From Cydia pomonella (lineage: Eukaryota > Arthropoda > Insecta > Lepidoptera > Tortricidae): 64,000 nucleotides of DNA. Below, one piece after another: positions 1-11,505 of the stretch. The stretch lies in assembly GCF_033807575.1 (NCBI RefSeq), contig NC_084711.1, positions 8,680,001-8,744,000 of the forward strand, given 5' to 3'. Within the stretch, counting starts at the first letter, position 1. Every line of letters starts with the position of its first letter. The position numbers were made by a program, and so were the translations under genes. Under the pieces are notes generated by a model, which saw only the letters and a program-made list of their open reading frames with translations, was not told where the DNA came from and searched no databases.

Positions 1-203
1 AGCAGACAACTTTAATTCATTTTCATGGTAATTCTCGCATTATCTAATGCAATGAATACATTTGTTCAAAAAAAGGCTTTTAATTAAAATAAATATCGAT
101 TGATAAATAGAAGGAAAATGCAGAAAGGAATTAATTTAAACGGAAAGGTGAAGTTGGATGGCTCCGAACTTAAACTAAATGATAAGGGCTAGTCACAGTA
201 ACC

Positions 204-3200
204 TTATAATTCGTCCCGAAGCAGAGTGTATCTGTTCTTAGAGGGCGCCAGCTTCTTGAACGTGGACTCGGGCGGCGTGGTCACTTTGATGTCGTTGCTG
301 TCGGCTATTTGGTTCGGCTCCGGGCCGTAGTGGAATTCCCTGAAATTCAATAAGATATTGCGTTATTTCTAAGTCTTTTTATTTGGTTTGTTCTTATAGT
401 TTGAGTGCCCAAGATTTATGATTCTGATTAATTTCAAACTAGACTATGTTAGAGTTAAATATTCAAGTAGGGTAAAAAAAATAAACAGTAAGGTATTTTT
501 TAGAAGATATGATAACATTTAAAGTAAATTTTGTTTTCAGTAGCAAACCTATAAACACTTAAATAGTCGGGATCAAAATAATTACATTGGAAATTAAACC
601 TAACATAAAGTATTATTAAGGTTTGAATTCGCGGTATTTTACAGTCACGCTTAAATCGGTATTGATGTGCGGATTCCACGGTTGACATTGTGCTAAATAT
701 CTCGACCGTAAAATTGCTACCGATTATAAAATATGTCAACAAATTAATTAAATAACAACATGTGATTACAGTACAAATTACATTAATGTCAATTTATAAG
801 AATCTATATTGTGATCGTCAGAAATAGATTTAAATAATAGCAAGATATACAAATAAATTAATTTCATTTATAATATATATATGAAAATTTTCACCTGAAA
901 AGGATCGTCAAATAATATCAAAAACCGGCCAAGTGCGAGTCGGACTCACGCACTAAGGGTTCCGTACCATTATTTATAAAAACGGCAAATAAAATATGTT
1001 TGTTGTATGGGAGCCCCCCTTAAATATTTATTTTATTCTGTTTTTAGTATTTGTTGTTATAGTGGCAATAGAAATACATCATCTGTGAAAATTTCAACAT
1101 TTCATCTCAAGTCTCAGTAATAGGGTCCCGTTTGACCCTTTGGGTACGGAACCCTAACAATAAACAAAGACAATGTGAAATCAGTATGCGATTATTCACT
1201 TATTGAATATAATGGGTTGATGCTTAAATTATGATTATTTTACCTTGTTTCCTCGCATGTTTGGAGAAAGGACTATATAAGCCTCGGCAGGAACAGCAAT
1301 TCGTGGATTCGTCTTCTTTGTCGGACTCCGATTCGCGTCGTCCGACAAAATCGAAACTCATCCACAAATTGCTCTGTCCCGGCCTCTGCAATAATGTACT
1401 ACTGATGATTGTTGTATTTAGTTTAACAATATAGTCCTACCTATGTAGTTTCCCGGAGTACAAGTCCTGCAGGAACTGGTAGAGCTTCCCGGGCTTGTCC
1501 ATGTCGCCGTAGCTGGGGAACAGGTACATGTGCCGGAACGAGTCGATGGCGATGAGCGGCAGCTCCGACACGGACTTGCCGAGGTGGTGCAGCGGGTGCT
1601 CGAAGCGCACGCCGTCCGCCGTTAGGAAGTTGATGTTTTCTGGAATTGTTTACATTCACTTTAATAGGCCGTAACTTAACAACCACTACATGGGTACGAC
1701 ATAAATACATATGTATTGCAAAATTGTTTTTCCATTGTATTTTCTCGGAAACGTTCGTATTTGTCATGCTAGTTCAGTCAATGTCAGTACTTTTTGTACC
1801 GGGACTGACTGAAATAGCAAGACACGTTCGTAACTTTCCGTGAAAATACGATGGAAAATAATTATGCACTACATCTGTATTCTGTACATACAAATACAAG
1901 GTATTTTTTTCAACCATAGCCATATTTTGCGAGTTGATAATAAATAAAAATCATACTGACTACTGAGCAACTTTTACTATAGCGGTTAATGGAACCGACC
2001 CCAAATCGCAAAAAATAAATCTTTTTCATACATTTGGGCAGATCAGATGGCTTATGTAAGGTTTTCTTACTAAGTTTTAATTCACAGAAAAGCTATTCGA
2101 CCGTTAACTATTTGACATCAAGAACATAGAATAATTACAATTAAACTAGTGAATTTAATCCTGGTGCTGTACTATTTGTATAGTCAGTACAGAAGTATGA
2201 AACAAAGATAAAGTGACCACGTACTACCTATACGAGGCTGAACAGCGGCATATACTTCACTGTCACATTTGCGTCCCTGAATTTTTTATCTCTATAATAC
2301 AATGAAATAATAAGTTAACTTACGTTTTTCAGACTCCAAATCTCTCTTAATAATCTCTTTATATTTCTTCACACTCTCCGTGTCTGTAGGATGGTGGAAC
2401 AAGATCAGGAACGGCAGTCCCTCCTCCGTGAGTTCCTCTGCGTTCTCGAAGGTGATTTCCCGCACTAGAGGGATACACTTCTCTTGCACCCATTTGTAGA
2501 GCTCATCGAAGTTTGTGAGGGAGCCCTTGTAGGTTTCATCTGGCTCTTCGGACACTTTTCGGTCCGTTCTAAATACAACGATTGGCTGGCCTGAAATAGA
2601 AATATTTTTTAGCAGAAAAGAAAAAGGTATTTGGTGTTTGCATTGTATGCCATAAGAACACCTTTGCCAGGTTATTCCTATTAAGATACAAGCATATCTC
2701 GTCCTTATGGCAAGCGACAAAGTGAGACGATTTGCCAGCCGCAGTCACAAATTTTAAACTTCCTTGTAGCCTACGGCTACGTCAAAATCAAACGAATGAG
2801 TCACTCCACATTACGTCTGCGTTATTCATTTTTAAAGACAAAGAAAAAAACATACTAGAATATGATAAGGTAATTACATAATAATGTAATCCTTTGTTTT
2901 GAATAAATCAGTAAAAAAAGAACGTGCGCAAAGACCGATAACATTTTATTGGCATTAATACTACGAGCTGGGGCATTGATCAATTTAAAGTCGAGCATTC
3001 ACGTTGTGGTTCGTGTTTGGTTGTATGGCTGTCCTACATTCATTTGCGATAGAATACCTACATATTTTTAATAACGATAATTTATTTCTTGGTTTGGGTT
3101 TGCATAACGTACATTATTCTAATTATGGAAAGAATCCAACAATAATGTTTAGGTAAATTCCGATAACAGAACACGAAGTTAATTGGCAGCAAAAAGAAAG

Positions 3201-6200
3201 AAATGGCACATGAATATTTAGGCAACATGTGCAAAAAAAGGCTATGCGTGCCTGTAGACCGGTATTAGGGAAGACTGAGGGGTTTTGAAACAGAGTTGAA
3301 ACAAAGTCAATTTTTTCAAAACCTAGAACGGCTATCAATTGGTATTAATCTTGTTGAATTCTAGCATATAGATTTATGACGACGTGTCTGGACTGGACTA
3401 GTGGGTAGTGACCCTGCCTATGAATGAGCCCGATGGTCCAGGGTTTAAATTCTGGTAAGGGCATTTATTAGAGTGATGAGCACAGATATTTGTTCCTGTG
3501 TCATGGATATTTTCTATGTATTTAAGTACATATTCATAAATATTATATATTGTGTATATCGTTGTTTATGTACCCACAACACAAGCCTTATTGAGCTTAC
3601 TGTGGGACTTAAGTCAGTTTGTGTAATAATGTCCTATAATATTTATATTTATTTATGAGTATGATACATAATGTCAGACTTGTTTCAACTCCCCTCAGTC
3701 TGCCCTATGCCAAACCGAAGCTGACTTTACGAAAAAAAGTTCCAGTTGATAATGATAAGTAAACATGTTTCATATTTGTTACTGTTATCTCACCGATGCG
3801 AATCCGCACGTTGCAGTGTGTGCTCGGTGTGTGAGCGAGAGAGCGCTATGCACGTATATCTCTTCAAGTTGCATATGTCGTTTTTGAGTTATTGGAATTT
3901 TGGTATTATTTCAATTAACCAAATGTGAAATTTAAATGACACAATCGGTCGGGAGTCGACCGCCTACAACTCCAAGGGATACAGTTATGTCCCGCTCGCA
4001 CACCGGAGGCCGTCAGTATCCAATGTGAAGACCTTAGGGTTGACTTGACTGACTTTAAATATTACCTGGTGGATGCATTTGTTGCGACGCATCCCCAAAA
4101 CCAGCATGGAAAATGCACTCATCCTTGAGACTAGCAGCTACTCTCCTGAGCACCTGGTATTCCTCCTGGTCCCTGCGATCCATGTAGCCAATGATATGTC
4201 TTTTGTCCTCGCTTAGACCATGAAGCTCCTTGAGAGAACTGAACATGATTACGGGATCAGTCAGCTGTTTTTTGATGAAGTCTGAGAATGCTTCTACTGA
4301 TCGCTGACCTAAAACATATATAGAATAATGTAGTTAATAATAAAGACTCTATAAACCTTTCAAATTAGATATAATTTATTTGGCCTCATTAGTCCCTTTA
4401 GATGTGCATTTGTTAAGACTAAACATTTTAGTAGTTTCATCATGTCAATCTGTCTGTCCGTATGTCACAGCCATTTATCTCAAAACCTAGAAGGTATGTA
4501 TTTAAACCAAATTTGGAACATAGGTGTATTTTGTAAGTTGCTAGGTCACTACTAAGATTAGAAGTTAAAGTAAAATTAAAACATATATATTATTATTTAA
4601 GCGGGGCACTAGTATACAAGGGCAAATACCTAGGGAATCTGTGCACACTGAAGGAGTGCACACAGTTAGCAACCTGAAGACTTTGCTACGTTTGGTGGAG
4701 GACCTGGGGTGGTTAGAGTAGCAGTATCTCATTTCACACAATATAGGCACTATGGATGTCAATTTGCGGAAAATGCCCAGCAAAATGAACTAACTAACTG
4801 AAGGGGTGCTGGGGTGCCTGCATACATGTATGTACCGTGCCGACTCTAAATATAACAGCGGAAAATATTGACATATTCTCATGTTCTCAGAATGAATTAC
4901 AAAATCAGCATTGTGTAATTATGTTATAGACGTAATGACATCTTCTCTTCATATATATTTTTTAATATTTACACGATTATCTTAGGTTCACCTGTAAAAA
5001 TAGTTGTGTGGAAAGAAAAATAAAAATAAAAAATATTAATGTAACTAAAAGTCAATTTTTTTTTTTTGTAAATATCAATATCTTAGGTCTTTAAAAATAT
5101 ATATATAATATATTGGTTTCAAAATCAAAAATGAAGTTCTTTCCAGAAAATTTTCTTATTAAAAGGGCGTAAGTGAACTAATTTCGATGAAATTTGGCTG
5201 AAAATCCAGTCGCAGTTATTAACCACTCACACAGAACCGAGAAACGACTAACCACTTAAAAATTATAAGGATAATATTGCTGCTCGTATTTATGTAATGT
5301 AGTGTTTTATCCTTATCAGTAATTTATGCATAAAAATAATAAAATATATGGTTAATAAACAACACCTACAAATGAGGTAATAAAATAAACTCATAAATAT
5401 ATTAATGGTCAATTGCCTCAAATAGATGAACCAAAACCATCATGGCACAACTACCACTTTTAACAAATAAGTACACCTATACTCATTAGGCGGGTCCACA
5501 CAGAGCGAGCGAGCGAGCACGTACGTGCGAGGCAATTTCCTCACGCACAAACCTAAGACATGCCTCGGCCGAGGCGGCACGTGCGTTTTCGGCCGAGGCG
5601 GCACGTGCGTTTTCGGCCGATGCCAGTCTACACTGGCCGGTTTGTGCGTGAGGAAATTGCTTCGCGCGTTAGCTCGCTCTGTGTGGACCCTGCTATTTGG
5701 TATATTAACAGAAAACCACTTCTTTGAGTGGGTCTGAAAATAATCATCAGGTGGTGGTTATTTGTAATAATGTCTTTGTTGCCACAATGCAGAATCTGTT
5801 GAAGTATTCAAGTGTCGAACCAAAACAGTGAAAACACATACCTCTGTATTCTTTTTTGGCAGGCAACCCCATTACGGAAAAGCTTCAATGTGGGATACTT
5901 TGTTATATGGAACCTGGTTGCCACCGCTCCTTCCTTGTCACAGTCCACTTTCCCCATGACCACCTTGCCAGGGTCATATCCGGCTTTAGTCACTTCGTCA
6001 GCGGCATCATCAAATATAGGCATCAGCATGTTGCTGAATCTACACCATTCAGCGTAGAAATTGATAAATACCACCTCATTGGAAGCTAAAACAAACAAAT
6101 AAACAAAGAAAGGAATGTGGATGAAAAGATGATTGTTTTAAACATTTTTTTGTATCATATATGTCCAGATTCTCAGCTACTGATGCGAAATCAAAATTTC

Positions 6201-6891
6201 TAATTCAGAACAGAACATTCTCCCGAGTTTAAAGATAATAACAACAAACTTAACATTTATTTTTATTTAATGAAAATTCACATATTCACATCTTTTCTCA
6301 ACCTCATACAAATATGGTAAGTTAAGCTGATCACTGCAGTAAACATACTAATCTTTATGTAACTTTTTTTAAGTGTATGGACCCTGATATTTGTTAGAAA
6401 GAGTTTCCACTGTATGTGATAACTATTTAGATAGGCCCTTGAAAATGAATTAGACCTTATGATAAATTGGTAAGTATAGTAACCTCATTACCTCATTAGT
6501 AACGATATTATGACGTGACAATTGTCAATTTGATTTATTTACGCAACTGATACTTGAGTAGACACGGTATCATGATATGCGGAAAATTAAGAAACAACAA
6601 TACTCACCCAATACCATATCCAAGTTACTTTGCGTAATCTGTACGGCGCCGCTATCGGTTGGGTTGTAAAAACAGTGGCAAATCTAAAACGTAACAATGT
6701 TCAATGATGATATATCAATTAGTTAACGAATGAAAACCATAAAATCAACCATTAAACCGTGGCCAGTCCGACGAAATGGCAGAAATGTACATTGTAATAC
6801 CATGTTTTTCTTTCAGAATTTCATAACTTACCAAAACTAGAATGCATGCTAGAAATTTGTAATTTAATAAATTACAACAACGTCTACTCAT
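204..6891 (-). CDS. ERP44: Endoplasmic reticulum resident protein 44 (thioredoxin-family chaperone), 7 exons
   Basis: Exons, 5' to 3' on the minus strand, are 6891-6832, 6683-6608, 6085-5842, 4308-4066, 2590-2324, 1639-1441 and 339-204. All junctions are GT-AG and all phases fit except for one base in exon 3. The product is about 407 residues, very close to vertebrate ERp44. Exon 1 encodes a hydrophobic signal peptide. Exon 3 encodes the thioredoxin-like a domain with the single-cysteine CRFS motif (Cys about residue 60) that defines ERp44. Exons 4-6 give the two redox-inactive thioredoxin-like domains, including VPLVREITFEN-type and IAIDSFRHMY-type blocks. Exon 7 ends in RDEL, an ER/Golgi retrieval signal. 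Known family role: it forms mixed disulfides with cargo such as Ero1 and unassembled secretory proteins and returns them from the early Golgi to the ER. Exon 3 holds one extra base (T run 5852-5857), so the frame as written is broken. Confidence 0.93.
920..1157 (+). repeat. Interspersed repeat with GGGTTCCGTA-type ends (family R)
   Basis: It begins near AAACCGGCCAAGTGCGAGTC. It contains GGGTTCCGTACC about 40 bases in and ends in GGGTACGGAACCC, an inverted match of that internal word. Two longer relatives in opposite orientation lie at 12531-13241 and 62852-63585. The family is abundant in moth genomes as I recall it. It has no coding capacity and is probably a non-autonomous mobile element. 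Confidence 0.65.
1238..1402. repeat. Probable lepidopteran interspersed repeat fragment
   Basis: The stretch from CCTCGCATGTTTGGAGAAAG to the ATAATGTACTA words resembles a repeat I recall from other moth genomes. No second copy is present in this window, so the call rests on recollection only. Confidence 0.3.
2692..2736. repeat. Solo terminal arm of a MITE (family L)
   Basis: CGTCCTTATGGCAAG followed by CGACAAAGTGAGAC matches the right terminal arm of the complete fold-back element at 63862-63960. Only one arm is visible here, inside ERP44 intron 4. Confidence 0.4.
3388..3656 (+). repeat. tRNA-derived SINE, family S1, copy 1
   Basis: The head resembles a tRNA (AGTGGGTAGTGACCCTGCC, then a B-box-like GGTTTAAATTCTGG). 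A unique body follows (GTGATGAGCACAGATATTTG) and then an AT-rich tail (TATTTATATTTATTT). The same layout occurs at 15945-16275 and, reversed, at 40965-41228. It lies in ERP44 intron 4. Confidence 0.75.
5492..5690. mobile_element. GC-rich fold-back MITE in ERP44 intron 3
   Basis: The ends are inverted: GGGTCCACACAGAGCGAGC at the left and its complement GCTCGCTCTGTGTGGACCC at the right. Inside, GAGGCAATTTCCTCACGCAC also pairs with GTGCGTGAGGAAATTGC. The centre holds a direct duplication of about 24 bp (GGCCGAGGCGGCACGTGCG followed by TTTTC). It has no coding capacity and no clear target-site duplication. Confidence 0.75.
5842..6085 (-). other. ERP44: ERP44 exon 3 with an apparent +1 frameshift
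   Basis: Exon 3 must enter in phase 1 (CT completes the G from exon 2) and leave in phase 1 (a G completed by GT of exon 4). That needs 243 nt, but the exon is 244 nt. The thioredoxin frame runs through CRFS and the cis-proline KYPTLKLFRNG block. It goes out of phase at a six-T run at 5852-5857 (AAAAAA on the coding strand). With five A the frame leads into KEYR and then, across the splice, GQRSV, which is the family sequence at the family spacing. This is either an indel error in the assembly or a real null allele. Confidence 0.8.
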
Positions 6892-7182
6892 TTTAGAACT
6901 ATTTTATGAGGTAAGTTTCTAATTTCCACTAATTCCAGAATAATATTCTGTGCCGATTGCCGTCAGCTCAGCGCCCCGGTTTGTTGGCAGCCTGAACGAA
7001 ACGTCATATATTTCTAGTCTGTCTTGTCTATGGTTTAATAAAGGTCGTGTACACGAGATGAATGGGAGATGGAATCCGGTGGTTTAGACGCGGTTAGCGT
7101 CTTGTACTGTGTGGTAGAATGTAAAGGGTTATACATCTATATCTATACTCATCAAATTCTCATTCTATCATAAACACAATCA
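6892..7182 (-). other. Region upstream of ERP44, no clear promoter
   Basis: About 290 bp lie between the ERP44 start codon and the first repeat. A TGACGTTTCG word (minus strand, near 6995) resembles a CRE/UPR-type core only loosely. I see no TATA box at a convincing distance. Confidence 0.25.
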
Positions 7183-7289
7183 GGGCCCGGGAAACTCGAA
7201 GTTCGTCAAATGCGGGTTACGTCTTAATAAGAGTAAAAGAGAAAGATCCCCGCAATTTGCGAATTTCGGTTTTCGCGGTAGGCCCCCAG
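7183..7289. mobile_element. MITE family B, copy 1
   Basis: This near-palindromic element has arms CGAAGTTCGTCAAATGCGGG and CCCGCAATTTGCGAATTTCG and an outer end CGCGGTAGGCC. Other copies are at 11384-11505, 15056-15264 and 37440-37550. The poly-G run just right of it (about 7297-7307) is a simple repeat. Confidence 0.7.
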
Positions 7290-7309
7290 GTGCGGGGGGG
7301 GGGGGGGTC

Positions 7310-7525
7310 ACGTATAAGCAGTGGGGCGACACTCCTCCTTTCGGCTTTTCCCGGCTCCGTTTGGCTCTTCGGTTCTGCGTTGCTCCGAGCAATTATTAGG
7401 ATTGGCTCACCTTTACGTCCCTATACGTGCACGACCACAGATAAGATAATGACTTGAATTTTGACAACCCTAAATGGCCGAAAGGGATAGTGCGATAAAT
7501 TAGAAAGGGACAGTATAATTCGTCC
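7310..7525. repeat. Interspersed repeat (family P), copy 1
   Basis: It begins AAGCAGTGGGGCGACACTCC and includes CCACAGATAAGATAATGAC and TTTTGACAACCCTAAATGGC. A clearly homologous copy in the same orientation lies at about 51068-51300. I see no coding frame and do not recognise the type. Confidence 0.6.
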
Positions 7526-7574
7526 CTGAAAAAATTCTACGTTTGAATAGAAATCGAAGTCATCTCTTTTGTTC

Positions 7575-7626
7575 CTATGAAAATGTACAAACCACAATAT
7601 TTTCTATGAAAATGTACAAACCACAT
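7575..7626. repeat. Short direct repeat, two units of about 29 bp
   Basis: CTATGAAAATGTACAAACCA occurs twice in a row with a TTTT spacer. It is probably a local replication slip. Confidence 0.6.
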
Positions 7627-8157
7627 TTTTATTTTGCTACACCCTTTCCAGGGTCCATGTATGTAACATATATTGGTATGCAAATAAATCTCTATCTATC
7701 TACCTCCTGTAAAGCCCGGGAGTACATGCAAGAAGTATTTAGAACCCTTATCGCAGCCAACGTGTCTAATTTTCATTGCACACTAGATGGCTGTTCTGTC
7801 TAGGCCCCGTAAATTCTGAATCTCGCTGTCAAGATGTGATTATATGCTCTTTGGTCAAGATATCCTAGGATAATGATCCAGTCACACAGTTGTTACCGTA
7901 CTAAAGTAGATGGCGCTATTTAGAATTCTAATCGTAAATCGCGGTATCAAGATTTTTTTTGGGATAATGACACCGCATGACATTGTATGAACAAAGTTCA
8001 TTTGCAAATTCAGCCTTTACAACATTAATATCATGGTTTAAACAACAGCAGTTAAATTAAATGAAACAAAGTTAATGGTAGAAAGTATGTATATAATATT
8101 CATGAAGGCATGTATACACTCTATTGTAAAAATAAACAAAAACAATATACTTATACA

Positions 8158-8265
8158 GAATACGCATTACAAAGTCGAACTTATCTCTCTGGAACTATCT
8201 AACTGGAACTCGAGTAACTGGAAGAGATCCCTTGAAGGGAAGTTCGACTTAGTAATGCGTATTCT
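8158..8265. mobile_element. Fold-back MITE with 26-bp terminal inverted repeats
   Basis: The left arm AGAATACGCATTACAAAGTC (then GAACTT) and the right arm, read in complement, agree at 25 of 26 positions. The interior CTAACTGGAACTCGAGTAAC and GGAAGAGATCCC words recall the LINE tail at 52598-52735. Length is 108 bp with no coding capacity. Confidence 0.75.
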
Positions 8266-8395
8266 GGAGGAGTACATTTGAGTGCGTGAAAATTGAAAGT
8301 GAATAGCTGTTAAATACAGGAAAATGTATGAGATTGCAAAAAAACATAGGTATGTAAAGAAAAGCTAAAAGATGAGACATCAATAATCACTACAC

Positions 8396-8542
8396 CTTAT
8401 AAAACAAAGTCCCCCGCCGCGTATGTTCGCGATAAACTCAAAAACTACTAAACGGATTTTCATGCGGTTTTCACCTATCAATTGAGTGATCCTTGAGGAA
8501 GGGGTGTTTTGTAACCCATGCGAAGCCAGGGCGGGTTGCTAG
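8396..8542 (+). mobile_element. Helitron-like 3' terminal fragment
   Basis: The sequence runs from AAAGTCCCCCGCCGCG through TTCGCGATAAACTCAAAAAC to GCGAAGCCAGGGCGGGTTG and ends CTAG before a T. A short GC-rich 3' structure, the CTAG end and a following T fit a Helitron 3' terminus. The family is common in Lepidoptera as I recall it. No Rep/helicase coding is present. Confidence 0.45.
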
Positions 8543-9049
8543 TACTTCATAGATAGAATAATATAATAAAAAATATGTTCATTCAGGGTCAGATACACGC
8601 AACTTTCAATTTTCCCTCTTATGTGTAAAACAACATAAAAACCATAAAACTTTACAACTCAAACTAAAATACATAAAAAGTTTTGAGATTTCATTTATCA
8701 GTCCTTGACCTCAGTGTATAGTGAGATAAATATGGATAAATCTAAATAAATCTTAAATCTAACATAAAAACTATAATATAATATACATAATAATTATAAT
8801 TATACACTACAAAGTTTCACTATAAGAGATACTTTTTATAATAAAAATATTAACTACAACATGTATAAAATTCATAAGTGGACGGAAGTAAAATATATAA
8901 TTTTTCAAATCTAACCTTTATTAACTTGACATTCCGAGTGAAGGCACGCGACTTTGAGAATAACACAATCTATATAATGATTTTATCTAAATAAGCTGCT
9001 CTCTGACCGTTTTGTGGTCATTTAAAAAACTGTTCAGTCATAGTCATTA

Positions 9050-9677
9050 CAGTGGAACCTCAATAGCACGAATCTCAAGGGAAACGCTAAATCTTTGTGG
9101 TAACCCTTTTCCAGGCCGCACCAATCTACAAGATTTTCCCAAAAAATCCAAATATATTCCAATTAATCCAGTTTTGATGATTCATTTGAAGACAAGTAAC
9201 ATTTCCTGAAAGTGTAATCTAATTTGAACCTTAAATCGGAATGCTAAAGTTGAAATTCTAATGGCGCGTATGTGGTCGATAAATCATACTATACCTGGAA
9301 AAGGGTTAACGAAGTTTCAGCTTATAAAGGGAGTTGACTTAAGGAGGTTCTCAAAGGTTTTTGTTTGTCTTGAAAAGGTTTCGAGTTACAGAGCTAAAAC
9401 CATGAAAAATTCGTATTATACTAAAAAGTACTCGCACAAAAGTATGGTGCATTGTATATTTCGAGTTACAGAGGTTTGACAGTAAATTATTTCGAGATAT
9501 GGAGGTAAAAACTGCAGTGGATAGTTGTGAAGGGAATAGTTGGTTATGATTACTTTGTCTTAATGAGGTTAAATTTTTGAGTTATTGGGTTTTGAAGGGA
9601 AGGGAAGGGAATGGCATTATATTTCCTGTTTGTGAGGATTTTGTCTTATTGAGGTTCAAGTTATCGAGGTTCCACTA
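9050..9677. mobile_element. Non-autonomous pogo/Tigger-like DNA transposon
   Basis: The left end CAGTGGAACCTCAATAGCAC and the right end (complement TAGTGGAACCTCGATAACTT) form terminal inverted repeats. Each is flanked by a TA dinucleotide (9048-9049 and 9678-9679). The CAGTGGAACCTCGATAA type of end belongs to the pogo/Tigger branch of Tc1/mariner. The 628-bp interior has no transposase frame. It contains several decayed copies of a word like TTCGAGTTACAGAGGTTT, which resembles the terminus itself. Confidence 0.7.
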
Positions 9678-10194
9678 TATTCAATTTGGGATGTCTGTTT
9701 GATATAATCGTAAAAAATTTAAGACTTGTTATAATTGGTATGTTATTGGGACTAATTTGATTTCATATAATGGTTAATTTAAGTGGTTTTCTCATTTCAA
9801 AACATTCTTTCCTTAGGCACTAGTTGGGTCATAATTTTATAGTGGTCATCACACTGATGCAAGTATGATATGATAACTATTTAACTTCACCTTCTTGTTA
9901 AACTACAACAACATAAATTGTATGATACCTATACTAAATTTAAGATTACATTTAACCATGTAAAATAGTTAGATCTACATTATAATTTCCAATATAATTA
10001 TCTTATGAAATTCATTGCATTATAAAAAAACATCTCAAATTTTGTCATATAATACCCCTTGGAATGTAATGTAGGTTTCCTATCAAGTTTACAACCACTT
10101 GGGAAACCTTTTTAAATAATTGAGAAAGAAAATCAGACTTTCTTAAAACTATGGTAAATGGACGGAAATTATAGTTTTCAATTAACTGTAAGTT

Positions 10195-11067
10195 TTAACT
10201 AAGAAATAACTGTTTGGCTAGTAGGATAGCCCCGAGATGTACTGCATACATAGGCTGAACTGCATCACTTCCACTCTGTAACACAAATAAAAAGACAATT
10301 AATGACAAATTAAATTATTCTTATTAGAATACTTGGCTTAGTTTCAAATGTTATATATTTTTTTGTATATTTAACCATTCATATGCCAGAATGTGGATCT
10401 GTATAGGTAGGCATTGAATTCAATAACTAGTAGTATTTCGATTATGGTCCGGTATACAAGAGGTTAAGCAACCCTTATTCAATACTCATAATATATGTGT
10501 CTAATGGTCATGTTATTATCTAATAATGGCAGAGGTCTGTGCATCGGCCGTTTATCTTCTAAAAATAACACATAGGAGGCTTATGACAAATCAAAACATT
10601 GTAAGTTAGAGAATAAAACAAAGACACTCACTATGATATAGTAATTACACCTGTCTCCTTGACAACAATCCGAACATTCCCAATCTTGATACCAAATATG
10701 GGTGCAGGTGGGCATGTACCGCTGCCTAGTGGCTGCGCATTCTGTCTTGCTCGAGCAAGTCTTCGATATGTAGTACTGCTTCTTCGCCCCTTGGGACCAA
10801 TAAGGCGGACTGCCCCATTTTATTTTAGTCAAACATACATCTTCATAATCTCGACAGGTCATGATGGTTTTCACGCATTTCTCATTGTTATCTTCTTGGT
10901 TTTCACAAACGTAACATTCCAGCCCGAATACTATAAAGAAACAATTATAAGTCACCCAACTTTTATTCAAGACAGTGATGTAAACACGATGTTTAATCGT
11001 TCATCTTACCTACTATAACCGAAATAACCAGCAAAGAAATAACTGCAAATACATTCTGCCAAATCAT
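10195..11067 (-). CDS. GPI-anchored Ly6/uPAR (three-finger) domain protein, 3 exons
   Basis: Exons on the minus strand are 11067-11010, 10930-10632 and 10275-10195, all GT-AG, giving 145 residues. Residues 1-19 are a hydrophobic signal peptide (ISLLVISVIV). The mature part starts around LECYVC and carries the family pattern: an LxCxxC start, regularly spaced cysteines (12 in all, against the usual 10) and the closing CCxxDxCN box (seen as DCCQGDRCNYY). The last exon supplies SGSDA, a plausible GPI omega site, then a hydrophobic tail (HLGAILLAKQLFL). Insect members such as boudin, crooked and quiver/sleepless are cell-surface proteins of septate junctions or modulators of ion channels. Which subfamily this belongs to I cannot tell. 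The nearest upstream DNA is a hAT-like repeat nest from 11317. Confidence 0.85.
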
Positions 11068-11383
11068 ATTGATCACGCTGTACCACTATCTCAGGGATAA
11101 AACAATATTTTATTTCAATAACTTATGCCACACCCGGATTGAAATCAAACAGCCGCACGACTCGCACGAGAGCGTCCCGTCTGTCGTTACGATTCGCTGT
11201 TATTTGACACTGACATTTGATTCTAGCATTTCTAGCAACAAAGCATTGCAACAAAGTCAGTGTAAAGTTTTATTTGATTACTCAAATAGACGTAAGACCT
11301 GTTCACACCATGGAGATAGGGTTGCCATCTCTAAAATTTGGAAACCAAGACAAGACGCGTGAAAACCCCGGATTTTACTGTCC

Positions 11384-11505
11384 AGGGCGGTTACCGGGAA
11401 AATCGAAATTCGTCAATTGCGGGCATTTTTCTCTGTCACTAATTACGTCTTACTAAGAGTAAAAGAGAAAGATCCCCGCAATTTGCGAATTTCGGTTTTC
11501 GCCCT
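11384..11505. mobile_element. MITE family B, copy 2, inside hAT-2
   Basis: Arms TCGAAATTCGTCAATTGCGG and CCCCGCAATTTGCGAATTTC frame the usual AAAAGAGAAAGAT interior. The right end runs directly into a short family C piece (TTGCCTCTCTGTCTCAC), so the junction is chimeric. Confidence 0.65.

Larger units (their letters stand above)
340..1440 (-). other. ERP44 intron 6 with two repeat insertions
   Basis: This 1.1-kb intron lies between exons 6 and 7 and carries interspersed repeats at 920-1157 and about 1238-1402. I see nothing else in it that looks functional apart from the splice sites. Confidence 0.7.
7630..10190. other. Gene-free stretch between ERP44 and the Ly6 gene
   Basis: No conserved coding sequence is visible. 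Recognisable content is a fold-back MITE (8158-8265), a Helitron-like 3' end (8396-8542) and a pogo-like non-autonomous element (9050-9677). The last 500 bp (about 9690-10190) are AT-rich and may include the 3' UTR of the Ly6 gene. Confidence 0.6.

Noticed and set aside
1441..1767. 108-codon minus-strand frame over ERP44 exon 6
   Set aside because: It is in the wrong frame of the exon. The correct frame gives the ERp44 sequence with matching phases at both ends.
10659..11018. 119-codon plus-strand frame
   Set aside because: It is the antisense shadow of Ly6 exons 1-2. The minus strand carries the cysteine pattern and splice sites.
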